Shown here in pieces: positions 16,254-24,657 of a stretch of 64,000 nt of DNA. Source of the DNA: Streptomyces sp. H27-C3 (GTDB lineage: Bacteria > Actinomycetota > Actinomycetes > Streptomycetales > Streptomycetaceae); assembly GCF_030063415.1 (NCBI RefSeq), contig NZ_JASITA010000018.1, forward strand, positions 97,991 to 161,990, read 5' to 3'. Under the pieces are notes generated by a model. It did no database searches. It saw nothing but the letters and a program-made list of their open reading frames with translations, and had not been told where the DNA came from. Within the stretch, counting starts at the first letter, position 1, and each line of letters starts with the position of its first letter. A program made the translations under genes and the position numbers.

Positions 16254-18227
16254 ATGTTAGATGCAACGAACTCGCTGTCCGTACAACTGCTGGGTCCTCT
16301 GCGGGTGTGGTTTCGCGATGAGGAGTTGATCATCGGCCCGCCGAAACAGAGAGCCTTGCTCGCGATGCTTGCCACGCATCAAGGGGCCGTGGTGAGCCGT
16401 GAGCAGATCATCGATGGGCTGTGGGGTACGGAGGCACCCAGTACCGCCGTCAATGGCGTACACACCTACATTGCCGGACTGCGTCGGGTGCTTGATCCCG
16501 TGCGGGGCAGACGGGAGTCCGGTGAGGTGCTGGTCTCCAGGCTGGGGGGCTATGAACTGCAGCTGCCCGCAGACGCCGTCGACGCACTCCTCTTTGTGCG
16601 CCAGCGCGAAGAGGCGCGGCAGATGGCGGCCGCGGGGCGGTCGGACGAAGCGTTCGAGCGGCTGGGGATGGCGCTCGGGCTGTGGCAGGGCGATGCGTTA
16701 GCCGGGGTACCCGGGCCTTTCGCGGCGTTCGAGCGCAGCCGGCTGCGCGAGATGCGGTTCACGGATGTCGAGGAGTGGACCGGCGGGATGATCGCGACGG
16801 GGCGGAGCGAGGAGGCGATCGTCGTGCTGAACGAGGCGATCATCCAGGAGCCGCTGCGCGAGAAGCTGCGATACCTGCTGATGCTTGCGCTGTACTTGTG
16901 CGGCCGTCAAGCACACGCGCTCCACGTCTACAGTGACACCCGCGTCTATCTCGACGAGGAGCTGGGTATCACTCCCGGCGTCGAGCTGCGGGATCTGCAC
17001 TCCCGCATCCTCATGGGCACGGTCGAGAGTGAGGGGTCCGGCCGGATCCGTCCTTCGAGACTGGCCCCGACGCGCGGTTCGGAAGCGGTACGAGGCTCGG
17101 AAGCGGGCGGCATGCCGTCGTCGTCCGACTGTATGCCGAGCCACCTTCCCTCCCGCGCCAGCACCTTCGTCGGCCGGAGCGCCGAGCTGGCCGCCGTTCG
17201 GGTGATGCTCACTCAGGACAACCCCGAGCGGGGCCGTGCCACCCCCATCCTGGCCATCGACGGCGCCCCCGGGGTGGGCAAGAGCGCGCTGGCTCTGGAG
17301 CTGGCCCATGAGTCACTGGACCGCTTTCCGGGCGGTCAGCTGTACGTCGACCTCGGGGGGACCGGGGACAGCCCGCTGAGCGCCTTCGACGCGCTGGCGC
17401 AGCTGTTGCAGAGCCTGGGGATCGAACGGGCCTCCCTGCCGGCGGATCTGTCCGGCCGGGTCCTGCTCTACCGCAGTCTGCTGCACGGCAGGCGGATGCT
17501 GGTGGTGCTGGACGATGCCGTGGACGCCGATCAGTTACGGCCATTGATACCTCAGGGGTCAGCCTGCCTCATCGTTACCAGCCGCCAGTCGCAGCGCGCT
17601 CTGGTCGTGCGGTACGGGGCCCATCGCATCCGGTTGAAGCCACTGGATCCGGAGACCGCGGCGGAACTCCTGCTGAGGCTGACCGGTGTTGAGTACGGCC
17701 GGGAGCGCCCGTGCGCCATCGACCGGCTGGTCGAACTGTGCGGGTACTTTCCGCTGGCCATCAGGATCACCGCCGGAACCCTGCTCGGCGATCTGTATGG
17801 GCCTCCCGAGCGGCTGGTGGCGCAGTACGAGGATCCCGCCGTGCGGTTGGACCTGCTGGCGGTCGACGGTGACGAAGAGCTGAGTGTCCGCGCCATGTTC
17901 ACGGCCAGCTACCGCAAGCTGTCGGACGAGGCGGCCCGGATGCTGCGGCTGCTGTGCGCGGCGGGGCTGGAGGAGATCGGCCTGCTGCCTTCTCTGCGGC
18001 TCATGGGGACCTCCGTCACCGCGGTTACGGAATGTCTTGAGTCGCTGGTGAACCATGGCCTGCTGGAGCGTGTCGGCCCCGAGCGCTACGGGCTGAACGA
18101 GCTGGTGCGGATCTACGGCGCCGAGCGCGCCGAGGCGCAGTCCGAGGCGATACGGCTGCCCACGCCCCGTCAGCTGACGTCGGGTCAGGGCGTTGAGGGG
18201 CGTCGTATCGGCGGCCGCGTGAGGTAG
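16254..18227 (+). CDS. SARP/AfsR-type regulator (BTAD plus NB-ARC)
   Basis: A 657-residue regulator. Order of domains: an OmpR-like winged helix (SVQLLGPLRVW, then GPPKQRALLAMLATHQGAVV, about 8-95), a BTAD tetratricopeptide domain (about 100-250, ending YLDEELGITPGVELRDLH), and an NB-ARC ATPase with Walker A DGAPGVGKSALALELAH (about 338-354) and Walker B RRMLVVLDDAV. The C-terminal TPR repeats of AfsR are missing, so it is shorter than full AfsR (about 990 aa). The ATG at 16254 has a good ribosome-binding site (GAGCGGAG) and gives a normal N-terminus. An in-frame ATG at 16218 is the alternative. Such proteins activate secondary metabolism, but the target is not proven. Confidence 0.88.
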   Translation: MLDATNSLSVQLLGPLRVWFRDEELIIGPPKQRALLAMLATHQGAVVSREQIIDGLWGTEAPSTAVNGVHTYIAGLRRVLDPVRGRRESGEVLVSRLGGYELQLPADAVDALLFVRQREEARQMAAAGRSDEAFERLGMALGLWQGDALAGVPGPFAAFERSRLREMRFTDVEEWTGGMIATGRSEEAIVVLNEAIIQEPLREKLRYLLMLALYLCGRQAHALHVYSDTRVYLDEELGITPGVELRDLHSRILMGTVESEGSGRIRPSRLAPTRGSEAVRGSEAGGMPSSSDCMPSHLPSRASTFVGRSAELAAVRVMLTQDNPERGRATPILAIDGAPGVGKSALALELAHESLDRFPGGQLYVDLGGTGDSPLSAFDALAQLLQSLGIERASLPADLSGRVLLYRSLLHGRRMLVVLDDAVDADQLRPLIPQGSACLIVTSRQSQRALVVRYGAHRIRLKPLDPETAAELLLRLTGVEYGRERPCAIDRLVELCGYFPLAIRITAGTLLGDLYGPPERLVAQYEDPAVRLDLLAVDGDEELSVRAMFTASYRKLSDEAARMLRLLCAAGLEEIGLLPSLRLMGTSVTAVTECLESLVNHGLLERVGPERYGLNELVRIYGAERAEAQSEAIRLPTPRQLTSGQGVEGRRIGGRVR

Positions 18228-18311
18228 CCGACCGGCCCAACCACTGGGCCGGCTGGCTGATTTCAGACCCTGACGCATCGAGTAGGGGATGTGGGGCCGG
18301 TGCGACCGTGA

Positions 18312-18338
18312 TTTGATACGGGACAGTCTCGTATCAAA
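18312..18338. promoter_or_regulatory. 27-bp nearly perfect palindrome, probable TetR operator
   Basis: Arms TTTGATACG (18312-18320) and CGTATCAAA (18330-18338) flank an inner symmetric GAC-A-GTC. Only one pair of positions (18321/18329) breaks the symmetry. It lies 19 bp upstream of the MFS start codon and before its ribosome-binding site. The TetR gene two genes on is the obvious candidate ligand. Confidence 0.75.
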
Positions 18339-18357
18339 ACTCAAGAAGGAGAGCACT

Positions 18358-19923
18358 GTGCCCGGTCCTGCGGTCTGGAGCAGCCCCAAACGATGGTGGG
18401 CGCTCGGCGTCCTCGTCATCTGCGTACTGGTGAACGGTCTCGACGCGACGATCCTCTATGTGGCAATGCCGCAACTCGTCGAGTCGCTGGGCGCCACGAA
18501 CTCTGACCTCCAGTGGTTCCACAACGCCTACCTGCTCGTCTTCGCCAGCCTGATGCTCCCCTTCGGAGTATTCGCCGACCGGATCGGCCGCAAGCGTCTC
18601 CTGATGGTCGGTCTGGCGGTGTTCGGGCTCGCGTCCGCCTACGCGATGAGCGTGGACAGCCCCGGGGAACTGATCCTCGGGCGGGCGCTGATGGGCCTCG
18701 GCGCGGCGATCGTCACACCCGTGTCGCTGGCGATGCTGCCGGTGCTCTTCGCTCCGAAGGAGCGTGCGCGAGCCCTGGCGATCTGGTCCGCCGGTGTGGC
18801 GCTCGGACTGCCGATCGGCCCGCTCGCGGGCGGCTGGCTGCTGGAGCACTTCTGGTGGGGTTCGGTGTTCCTGATCAACATTCCGATCCTCCTCGTGGCC
18901 ATCGTGGCCGGCCTGGTGCTGTTCCCCGAGCACAAGGGGCAGCGCGAGCACGCCTTCGACTGGCAGGGGGCCGTGCTGTCGGTACTCGGCCTGGCCTCGC
19001 TCACCTTCGCCCTGACCCGGGCGCCGGAGGAGGGCTGGCTGAGCACGGAGACCCTGGGCGGCTCCGCCGCGGGGCTCGCCCTGCTCGGTCTCTTCGTCCT
19101 GCGTGAGCGGACCACCGCGTACCCGCTGCTCGATGTACTGGCCTTCCGCGTAAGGCACTTCGGTGCCTCCGTGGTGGCCCTGCTCTTCGTCCACTTCGCC
19201 ATGACGGGCTTCCTGTTCATGCTCAGCCCCTACCTTCAGGCGGTGCTCGGCAATTCGTCCTTCGGGACCGGCGTGCGCATGCTGCCCGTCGTGCTCGCCG
19301 TCATGGTCGGCGCGGGCGCTGCCGAGCGGCTTGCCCCACGGGTGGGGCCGCGCGGTCCGGTGACGGCAGGGCTGCTGCTCATGGCCGGCGGGCTGCTGCT
19401 CTTCACCACGACCACCGTCGATTCGGGAGACACCCAAGTGGCGCTCTGCCAGCTGATGCTGGGCATCGGCATCGGTCTCACCCTGGCTATCGCGATGCAC
19501 ACCGCCCTGTCCACCGTGCCCGACGAGAAGTCCGGCGAGGCATCAGGATCGACGAGCGCCTTCCGGCAGGTCGGCGGCGTCATCGGTGTCGCCGTACTGG
19601 GCAGTGTGCTGGGAACCGCGTACCGCGACGACATGAAATCGGCCACGCGGGGGCTTCCCGAGCAGGCGGCGGAAGCCGCAGGGGACACGGTCGGCGCGGC
19701 ACTGCGCGTCGCTCAGCAGCTCGGACCGCAGGGGGAGGGACTTGCCGCGGCGGCCCGCCAGGCCTACGTGGACAGCATGGACCTGGCGCTCATCGGGGGA
19801 GCGGTCGTGCTGTTCGCTCTCGCCGCCGTGGTGTTCGCCTGGATGCCCTCCAAGGCCGTCGTCCACGCCACGGAAGCCCCTGCCGACGAACTCTCCACGT
19901 CGGGAGCGGGGCCCGTACGATGA
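18358..19923 (+). CDS. DHA2-family MFS drug efflux pump
   Basis: A 521-residue transporter with about 14 transmembrane segments, as in the EmrB/QacA drug:H+ antiporter-2 family. Visible motifs are LDATILYVAMPQL in segment 1 (motif D1: LDxTxxNxALP-like), LPFGVFADRIGRKRLLM (motif A) and ALMGLGAAIVTPVSLAML (motif B region). The GTG at 18358 follows the ribosome-binding site AAGGAGAG at optimum spacing. It is probably an antibiotic or self-product exporter repressed by the downstream TetR protein through the palindrome in its leader. The C-terminus is a short polar tail. Confidence 0.9.
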   Translation: MPGPAVWSSPKRWWALGVLVICVLVNGLDATILYVAMPQLVESLGATNSDLQWFHNAYLLVFASLMLPFGVFADRIGRKRLLMVGLAVFGLASAYAMSVDSPGELILGRALMGLGAAIVTPVSLAMLPVLFAPKERARALAIWSAGVALGLPIGPLAGGWLLEHFWWGSVFLINIPILLVAIVAGLVLFPEHKGQREHAFDWQGAVLSVLGLASLTFALTRAPEEGWLSTETLGGSAAGLALLGLFVLRERTTAYPLLDVLAFRVRHFGASVVALLFVHFAMTGFLFMLSPYLQAVLGNSSFGTGVRMLPVVLAVMVGAGAAERLAPRVGPRGPVTAGLLLMAGGLLLFTTTTVDSGDTQVALCQLMLGIGIGLTLAIAMHTALSTVPDEKSGEASGSTSAFRQVGGVIGVAVLGSVLGTAYRDDMKSATRGLPEQAAEAAGDTVGAALRVAQQLGPQGEGLAAAARQAYVDSMDLALIGGAVVLFALAAVVFAWMPSKAVVHATEAPADELSTSGAGPVR

Positions 19924-19981
19924 GTACTTCGTGGCGCACCGGGACTGTGATGCCACGCATACGGAGGAGCTGACGGTAGAG

Positions 19982-20608
19982 ATGCAGGACACCCGTGAAG
20001 GTCGACAGGCCGACGAACGACGTATCGGACGCCCGCGCAAGCGTCAGGCGGACACTGCGATTCTCCAGGCGACGGTCTCGCTGCTCGGAGAGTCGGGGTT
20101 CCAGAACCTGACGATGGAACAGGTGGCACGGCGCGCCGGCGTCGGCAGGGCCACCGTCTACCGGCGCTGGAAGACGAAGGAAGAGATGATCATCAACGCG
20201 CTCGACACGTTGATGGCCGACTTCGACGTCACGGCGACCGGCGACCTTCACGGCGACTTGTTCGCCATGACCTGCTGGCTCCGCAACGGGCTGCTGACGG
20301 CCCCCGAAGGGCGGCTGCTGCCGCACCTGGCGGCCCAGGCGGTCAGCGACCCCAACTTCCCGTCGAGCCACATGGAATCGTGGGTGTGCCCCTGGCGTGA
20401 CGCGGTGGAGGCCGTGCTGGTCCAGGGCCGCGACGAGGGCCGCGTACGACCCGATGTGAACATCATCGGGATCGTGGACATGCTGGGCGGGGTAGTGATC
20501 CTCCGCCTCTTCCTCGGGCAGGGGCGACCCCTCGTCGACGAGCAGATCCGCGACATGATCGACGGCGTACTGAACGGCGCGCTCGTCCGCAGCGAGCCCA
20601 CCGTCTAG
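19982..20608 (+). CDS. TetR/AcrR-family repressor
   Basis: A 208-residue regulator. The N-terminal HTH is IGRPRKRQADTAILQATVSL, then LTMEQVARRAGVGRATVYRR and WKTKEEMI (about residues 15-70). The C-terminal ligand domain ends LFLGQGRPLVDEQIRDMIDG and resembles the TetR_C_16/AcrR-type effector domains. It lies 58 bp downstream of the DHA2 MFS gene on the same strand, so repressor and pump form one transcription unit. The 27-bp dyad upstream of the pump is the predicted operator. The ATG at 19982 was selected because the basic N-terminal arm begins there. Confidence 0.88.
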   Translation: MQDTREGRQADERRIGRPRKRQADTAILQATVSLLGESGFQNLTMEQVARRAGVGRATVYRRWKTKEEMIINALDTLMADFDVTATGDLHGDLFAMTCWLRNGLLTAPEGRLLPHLAAQAVSDPNFPSSHMESWVCPWRDAVEAVLVQGRDEGRVRPDVNIIGIVDMLGGVVILRLFLGQGRPLVDEQIRDMIDGVLNGALVRSEPTV

Positions 20609-20648
20609 GCGCACAGCGAGACACACCCAACCGCCTCCAGACCACTTG

Positions 20649-20711
20649 GCATCCGGGCCCGGCCCGGCCCCACCGCAGACGTGCGGATGGGGCCGGACCG
20701 GGCCCGGATGC
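20649..20711. terminator. very long GC hairpin after the MFS-TetR unit
   Basis: GCATCCGGGCCCGG at the left pairs with CCGGGCCCGGATGC at the right, with further pairing inward (CCGGCCCCA with TGGGGCCGG and CCGCA with TGCGG). The stem is over 25 bp with few mismatches. It lies between the TetR stop and the next gene and would stop or punctuate transcription. Confidence 0.7.
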
Positions 20712-20734
20712 GGTAGGCCACTCAAGGAGTCCCG

Positions 20735-21742
20735 ATGACTGCCCACGCACACCCTTCGCTGTCCGAACCCCGGCCGCTCGGCGAGATCCGTACTTGGCCG
20801 GGTTCCTTCACCGACCGCCTCACCTCGCCCTTACCCGGCGTCTCCGACTTCGTCCGCCTCGCGCTGCGGGGTGAACGCCTGCACCCGTCGCCCGCAGGGC
20901 GGGCCCAGATCGCCGACCTGCCCTTCGAGCCCGGCCCGCTGCCCGAAGCAGGCCCCGGGGAACTGGCCCTGACCTGGGTCGGCCACGCCAGCTACCTGCT
21001 GCGCATCGGCGGTCTCAACGTCCTGACGGACCCGGTCTGGTCGCGGCGGATCGTAGGAACCCCCCAGCGGGTGACCCCGGTCGGTGTCGCCTGGGACGAC
21101 CTCCCGCGGATCGACGCCGTGGTCATCAGCCACAACCACTACGACCACCTGGACGCCCCCACTCTGGAACGACTGCCGCGCGAAACACCGGTGTTCGTGC
21201 CGGCGGGGCTGGCCGCCTGGGTACGTCGCAGGGGCTTCACCCAGGTCACCGAACTCGACTGGTGGGAGGCGGTGGAGCTGCAGGGCGAAGCCGGCCCGGT
21301 CCGCTTCGACTTCGTGCCCTCCCACCACTGGAGCCGCCGCGGCCTGAACGACACCTGCCGCAGCCTGTGGGGCGGTTGGGTACTGACCGTGCCCGGCGGG
21401 CAGCGGCTGTACTTCGCCGGTGACACCGGCTACGGCCACTGGTTCGAGGAGATCGGCAGTCGATACCCGGGAATCGACATCGCGCTCCTGCCAATCGGTG
21501 CGTACGAGCCGCGCTGGATGCTCTCGCCCGTCCATACGTCTCCCGAGGAGGCGGTCCAGGCCTGCGTGGATCTCGGCGCGCGGATCATGTCGTCCATGCA
21601 CTGGGCGACGTTCCTGCTCTCCGCCGAGCCGCCGCTCGAGCCCCTGCACCGGGTGCGAGCTGCGTGGAAGGCGGCCGAGCTGCCCGCCGACGATCTGTGG
21701 GATCTTCCCGTGGGCGGGTCCCGCGTCTTGGGCCGCAACTGA
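20735..21742 (+). CDS. MBL-fold metallo-hydrolase (UlaG/NAPE-PLD-like)
   Basis: A 335-residue metallo-beta-lactamase-fold enzyme. Metal-binding motifs are present in order: TWVGHASYLLRIGG, the main motif SHNHYDHLD (HxHxDH, about residues 130-138), VPSHHWSRRG, YFAGDTGYG and a late SSMHWATF histidine. The arrangement with the W/H-rich SHHWSRR segment matches the NAPE-PLD/RomA-like subgroup. It is cytoplasmic, with no signal peptide. The substrate (a phosphodiester or lactone) is not deducible. It is an independent unit after the hairpin at 20649-20711, and a halogenase-type gene follows 156 bp downstream. Confidence 0.85.
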   Translation: MTAHAHPSLSEPRPLGEIRTWPGSFTDRLTSPLPGVSDFVRLALRGERLHPSPAGRAQIADLPFEPGPLPEAGPGELALTWVGHASYLLRIGGLNVLTDPVWSRRIVGTPQRVTPVGVAWDDLPRIDAVVISHNHYDHLDAPTLERLPRETPVFVPAGLAAWVRRRGFTQVTELDWWEAVELQGEAGPVRFDFVPSHHWSRRGLNDTCRSLWGGWVLTVPGGQRLYFAGDTGYGHWFEEIGSRYPGIDIALLPIGAYEPRWMLSPVHTSPEEAVQACVDLGARIMSSMHWATFLLSAEPPLEPLHRVRAAWKAAELPADDLWDLPVGGSRVLGRN

Positions 21743-21898
21743 TCCTTCAGCGGTGTCTGTAGAGCCGCCCAGGCCCAATCCAGATCGGATGCAGACGCTC
21801 TCCAGTACGTCCAATGCAGACTGGCGACGCGCAATACGGCGGGTGCTGAAACAGCCTCACCCGCCTGCCTCTGCATAGGACTAGGGGAAGGTCTACGC

Positions 21899-23173
21899 AT
21901 GTCGTCCAGTATCTTCGGCATTTCCGCCGAATATGACGTCATCGTCATCGGGGGAGGCCCGGCCGGAGCCACGACGGCCGGCCTCCTTGCCAAGCGAGGA
22001 CACCGCGTACTCGTGCTCGACCGGGAGCGGTTCCCGCGCTATCACGTCGGTGAGTCCCTCATTCCCGCGTTTATGCGTCCTATGGAGGAAATGGGACTCA
22101 CTGAGCGCATGGACGAGCGCGGTTTCGAGCGCAAGTACGGCGGAAGTCTCGTCTGGGGAAACAACCAGGTGCCGTGGAAGTTCGGCTTCCTCAAGGGAAA
22201 GTACCCCTACGCGTACCACACCCGCCGTGCCGACCTGGACGCGATGATCCTCGACCGTGCACGCGAGCTGGGCGCGCACATCATCGAGGACGCCACGGTC
22301 AAGGAGCCCATCGAGGAGAACGGCCGCGTCGTCGGCATCCGCTACGCCCTGCGCGGCATGGACGGGGTCCGCGAGGTGCGGGCCGGGCTCGTGATCGACG
22401 CCTCCGGCCAGGCCCGTGTCCTCAGCCGCCGCTTCACCGAGGTCAAGTGGCACGAGGAGCTCCGCAACGTCGCGGTGTGGACGTACTACGACAACTGCGA
22501 ACGCCTCGAGGGCGACGAGTATACGAACATCCTCATCGAGGGCCTGGACGAGGGCTGGTTCTGGGCCATCCCGATCGACAAGGGCACCGTCAGCGTCGGG
22601 TACGTCACCCGCTCCGCGACTGCGGGAGAGGCCGGGCACTCCCTGGAGGAGCTCTTCCACTCCGAGGTCGGCCGGACCACCAGGCTCAAGAAGATGCTGA
22701 GCGGCGGGCGTCAGTCCGCAGGCTTCCGTACGGCCCGCGACTGGTCGTACCACTCGGACCGGTTCTACGGCGACGGCTGGGTGCTGGTCGGCGACTCGGC
22801 CGCCTTCGTCGACCCGCTGTTCTCCACCGGGGTGGCCCTGGCCACGCTGGCCGGCAGCACGCTGGCGCAGATCGTCGACCAGATCATCAAGCACCCGGAG
22901 ATCGAGACCAAGGCACTCGACCGGTACGCCACGGCCTACTCCACCTTCTTCGACGAGATCCGTGAATTCGTCGAGCGGTTCTACGACCGCACGAAGTACA
23001 AGGAGTTCTACCACAGCCTCGCCCAGGAAATGATCGACCCCGAGCACGAGCAGAAGCCCGCCGATGACTTCGTCACGCTGATTTCCGGCCTCAGCGGAAA
23101 TCACCCCATGTTCCACATCAATCTCGACGATCTCATAGCGGATGTGTCGCAGCCGGTGATCGCGCAGTCCTGA
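21899..23173 (+). CDS. FADH2-dependent halogenase-type flavoprotein (second halogenase)
   Basis: A 424-residue flavoprotein of the halogenase family. The FAD-binding GGGPAG lies at 18-23, and GESLIP follows at about 49. A Lys falls exactly at residue 79 in FERKYGGSLVWG, the position of the catalytic lysine in this enzyme group. The halogenase signature WxWxIP is at 220-225 (WFWAIP), and the ring-binding motif GDSAAFVDPLFSTGV is near 300. It therefore has every residue expected of an active chlorinase on phenolic, pyrrolic or beta-keto substrates. It sits immediately upstream of the antiporter gene and ends in a strong hairpin, so it is its own unit. If the described neocarzilin cluster starts at the antiporter, this gene lies outside it. 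Confidence 0.87.
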   Translation: MSSSIFGISAEYDVIVIGGGPAGATTAGLLAKRGHRVLVLDRERFPRYHVGESLIPAFMRPMEEMGLTERMDERGFERKYGGSLVWGNNQVPWKFGFLKGKYPYAYHTRRADLDAMILDRARELGAHIIEDATVKEPIEENGRVVGIRYALRGMDGVREVRAGLVIDASGQARVLSRRFTEVKWHEELRNVAVWTYYDNCERLEGDEYTNILIEGLDEGWFWAIPIDKGTVSVGYVTRSATAGEAGHSLEELFHSEVGRTTRLKKMLSGGRQSAGFRTARDWSYHSDRFYGDGWVLVGDSAAFVDPLFSTGVALATLAGSTLAQIVDQIIKHPEIETKALDRYATAYSTFFDEIREFVERFYDRTKYKEFYHSLAQEMIDPEHEQKPADDFVTLISGLSGNHPMFHINLDDLIADVSQPVIAQS

Positions 23174-23180
23174 ATTTCTC

Positions 23181-23214
23181 CTGTGACAGCCGCCGCAGCG
23201 GGCGGCTGTCACAG
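23181..23214 (+). terminator. 14-bp perfect hairpin after the second halogenase
   Basis: CTGTGACAGCCGCC (23181-23194) is exactly complementary to 23201-23214 around a 6-nt loop, beginning 7 bp after the halogenase stop codon. There is no U-tract, as is usual for Streptomyces terminators. Confidence 0.75.
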
Positions 23215-23260
23215 GTGTGTCCGAAAATTCGCGCAGTCGATTGATGAAGGCCACGGGGCA

Positions 23261-24550
23261 ATGACCAGCCATCAGTTGCAGATTCTGTTTTTCGATATCG
23301 CGCTTATTCTCATCATGGCGCGCGGACTTGGATACCTGGCGACGCGGATCCAGCAGCCACCGGTCGTCGGTGAGATCCTCGCGGGAGTCCTCCTCGGCCC
23401 CACGCTGCTCGACGGGGCGATGAGCGAGCTGCTCTTCCCCGAGGAAGTGCGCCCGATGCTGATCGGGATCGCCAACCTGGGTGTTGCCCTGTTCATGTTC
23501 GCCATCGGTCTGGAGATCGAGGCCGGCACGCTCAAGGGCAACGGGCGGGTCACCGTCGCATCGGCGATCGGCTCGACGATCGTGCCGTTCGTCCTGGGTA
23601 TCGGCCTGGCCTTCATCCTGCTCTCCCGCCACGAGACCCCGAACAAGGGGGCGTTCGTGGTCTTCATCGGCCTGGCCGTATCGGTCACGGCCTTCCCCGT
23701 ACTCGCCCGCATCCTCACGGATCGCGGACTGAGCCGCACCGCCATCGGCGCGATCGCCCTGACCACGGCGGCCTTCGTCGACGTCGCGGCCTGGGCGGCA
23801 CTCGCCGGGGTCAACGCATCGGTGGGCGCCGGGGGAAGCAACTGGCTGGTCGCCCTGATCCTGCCCTACCTCGCCGTCATGCTGTTCGTCGTGCGGCCGC
23901 TCCTGAGCCACTTCCTCACACCCGAGGGCAAGCCCGCGCCGGCCACCGCGCTCAAGTACGCCGTGGTTGTGGTCGGCGCCCTGCTGTCGGCCGCGGCCAC
24001 CGAGGCCATGGGCATGCACCACATCTTCGGAGCCTTCCTCTTCGGACTTGTCGTACCGAGGAAGGGCGCCGACGCGCTGAGGGCCGACATCCACGACCGC
24101 ACCGGGCACCTGACCTCACTGTTGCTGCCCGTCTACTTCGTGGTCGCCGGATTCCAGGTCAACCTGAGCGGGATCGGCCTGTCCGGACTGCTTGAGCTGG
24201 GACTGATCCTGCTCGTGGCCGTACTGGGCAAGTTCGGTGGCACCTACCTCGGCGCCAGGTCGCAGAAGCTGCCGCGACGGGACGCGGCGACGCTCGCAGC
24301 ACTGATGAACACCCGTGGTCTGACCGAGCTGGTCATCCTCGGGGTGGGACTCAAGCTGGGGCTGCTGGACGGCCCGCTGTACTCGTTGATGGTGGTCATG
24401 GCCGTGGTCACCACCGTGATGACGGGCCCCCTGCTGACGCGCATCCGGCCCAAGGCGGTCGAGGCGGAGGCCGAAGCCGGTGCGGTGGCCGGGGCCGCGA
24501 CCACTCCCGAACCGGCGCCGGCCAGGGAGCGCACCGACGTGCCGTTGTAG
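23261..24550 (+). CDS. cation/proton antiporter (CPA2 / KefB-type)
   Basis: A 429-residue membrane protein with about 12-13 helices and the Na+/H+ exchanger domain. Recognisable family features are PPVVGEILAGVLLGPTLL, IGLAVSVTAFPVLARIL, and the FGAFLFGLVVPR and MNTRGLTELVILGVGLKLGL motifs. The tail is a variable hydrophilic stretch. It would exchange K+ or Na+ for protons across the membrane. Homologous antiporters accompany clusters for ionophoric or membrane-active compounds, so a self-protection role is plausible but inferred. The ATG at 23261 was chosen just before the first helix. By position it would be ORF1 of the described 14-gene neocarzilin region. Confidence 0.85.
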   Translation: MTSHQLQILFFDIALILIMARGLGYLATRIQQPPVVGEILAGVLLGPTLLDGAMSELLFPEEVRPMLIGIANLGVALFMFAIGLEIEAGTLKGNGRVTVASAIGSTIVPFVLGIGLAFILLSRHETPNKGAFVVFIGLAVSVTAFPVLARILTDRGLSRTAIGAIALTTAAFVDVAAWAALAGVNASVGAGGSNWLVALILPYLAVMLFVVRPLLSHFLTPEGKPAPATALKYAVVVVGALLSAAATEAMGMHHIFGAFLFGLVVPRKGADALRADIHDRTGHLTSLLLPVYFVVAGFQVNLSGIGLSGLLELGLILLVAVLGKFGGTYLGARSQKLPRRDAATLAALMNTRGLTELVILGVGLKLGLLDGPLYSLMVVMAVVTTVMTGPLLTRIRPKAVEAEAEAGAVAGAATTPEPAPARERTDVPL

Positions 24551-24624
24551 GGCCACCGGGCCGCCGGTCCACCTGGCCCATTGGTCCACCTGGCCATTGG
24601 TCCAGAGGCCCGCCGGTCCACCGG
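24551..24624. repeat. GGTCCA tandem repeats upstream of the LAL regulator gene
   Basis: GGTCCA recurs at 24566, 24583, 24599 and 24615 (spacing 17, 16 and 16 bp), with a related unit from 24551. The best two units read GGTCCACCTGGCC(C)ATT. They fill the gap between the antiporter stop and the regulator start, so they may be a regulator-binding array. Confidence 0.7.
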
Positions 24625-24657
24625 GAATGTCAGCGGGACACCATGGGGGGACAGATC

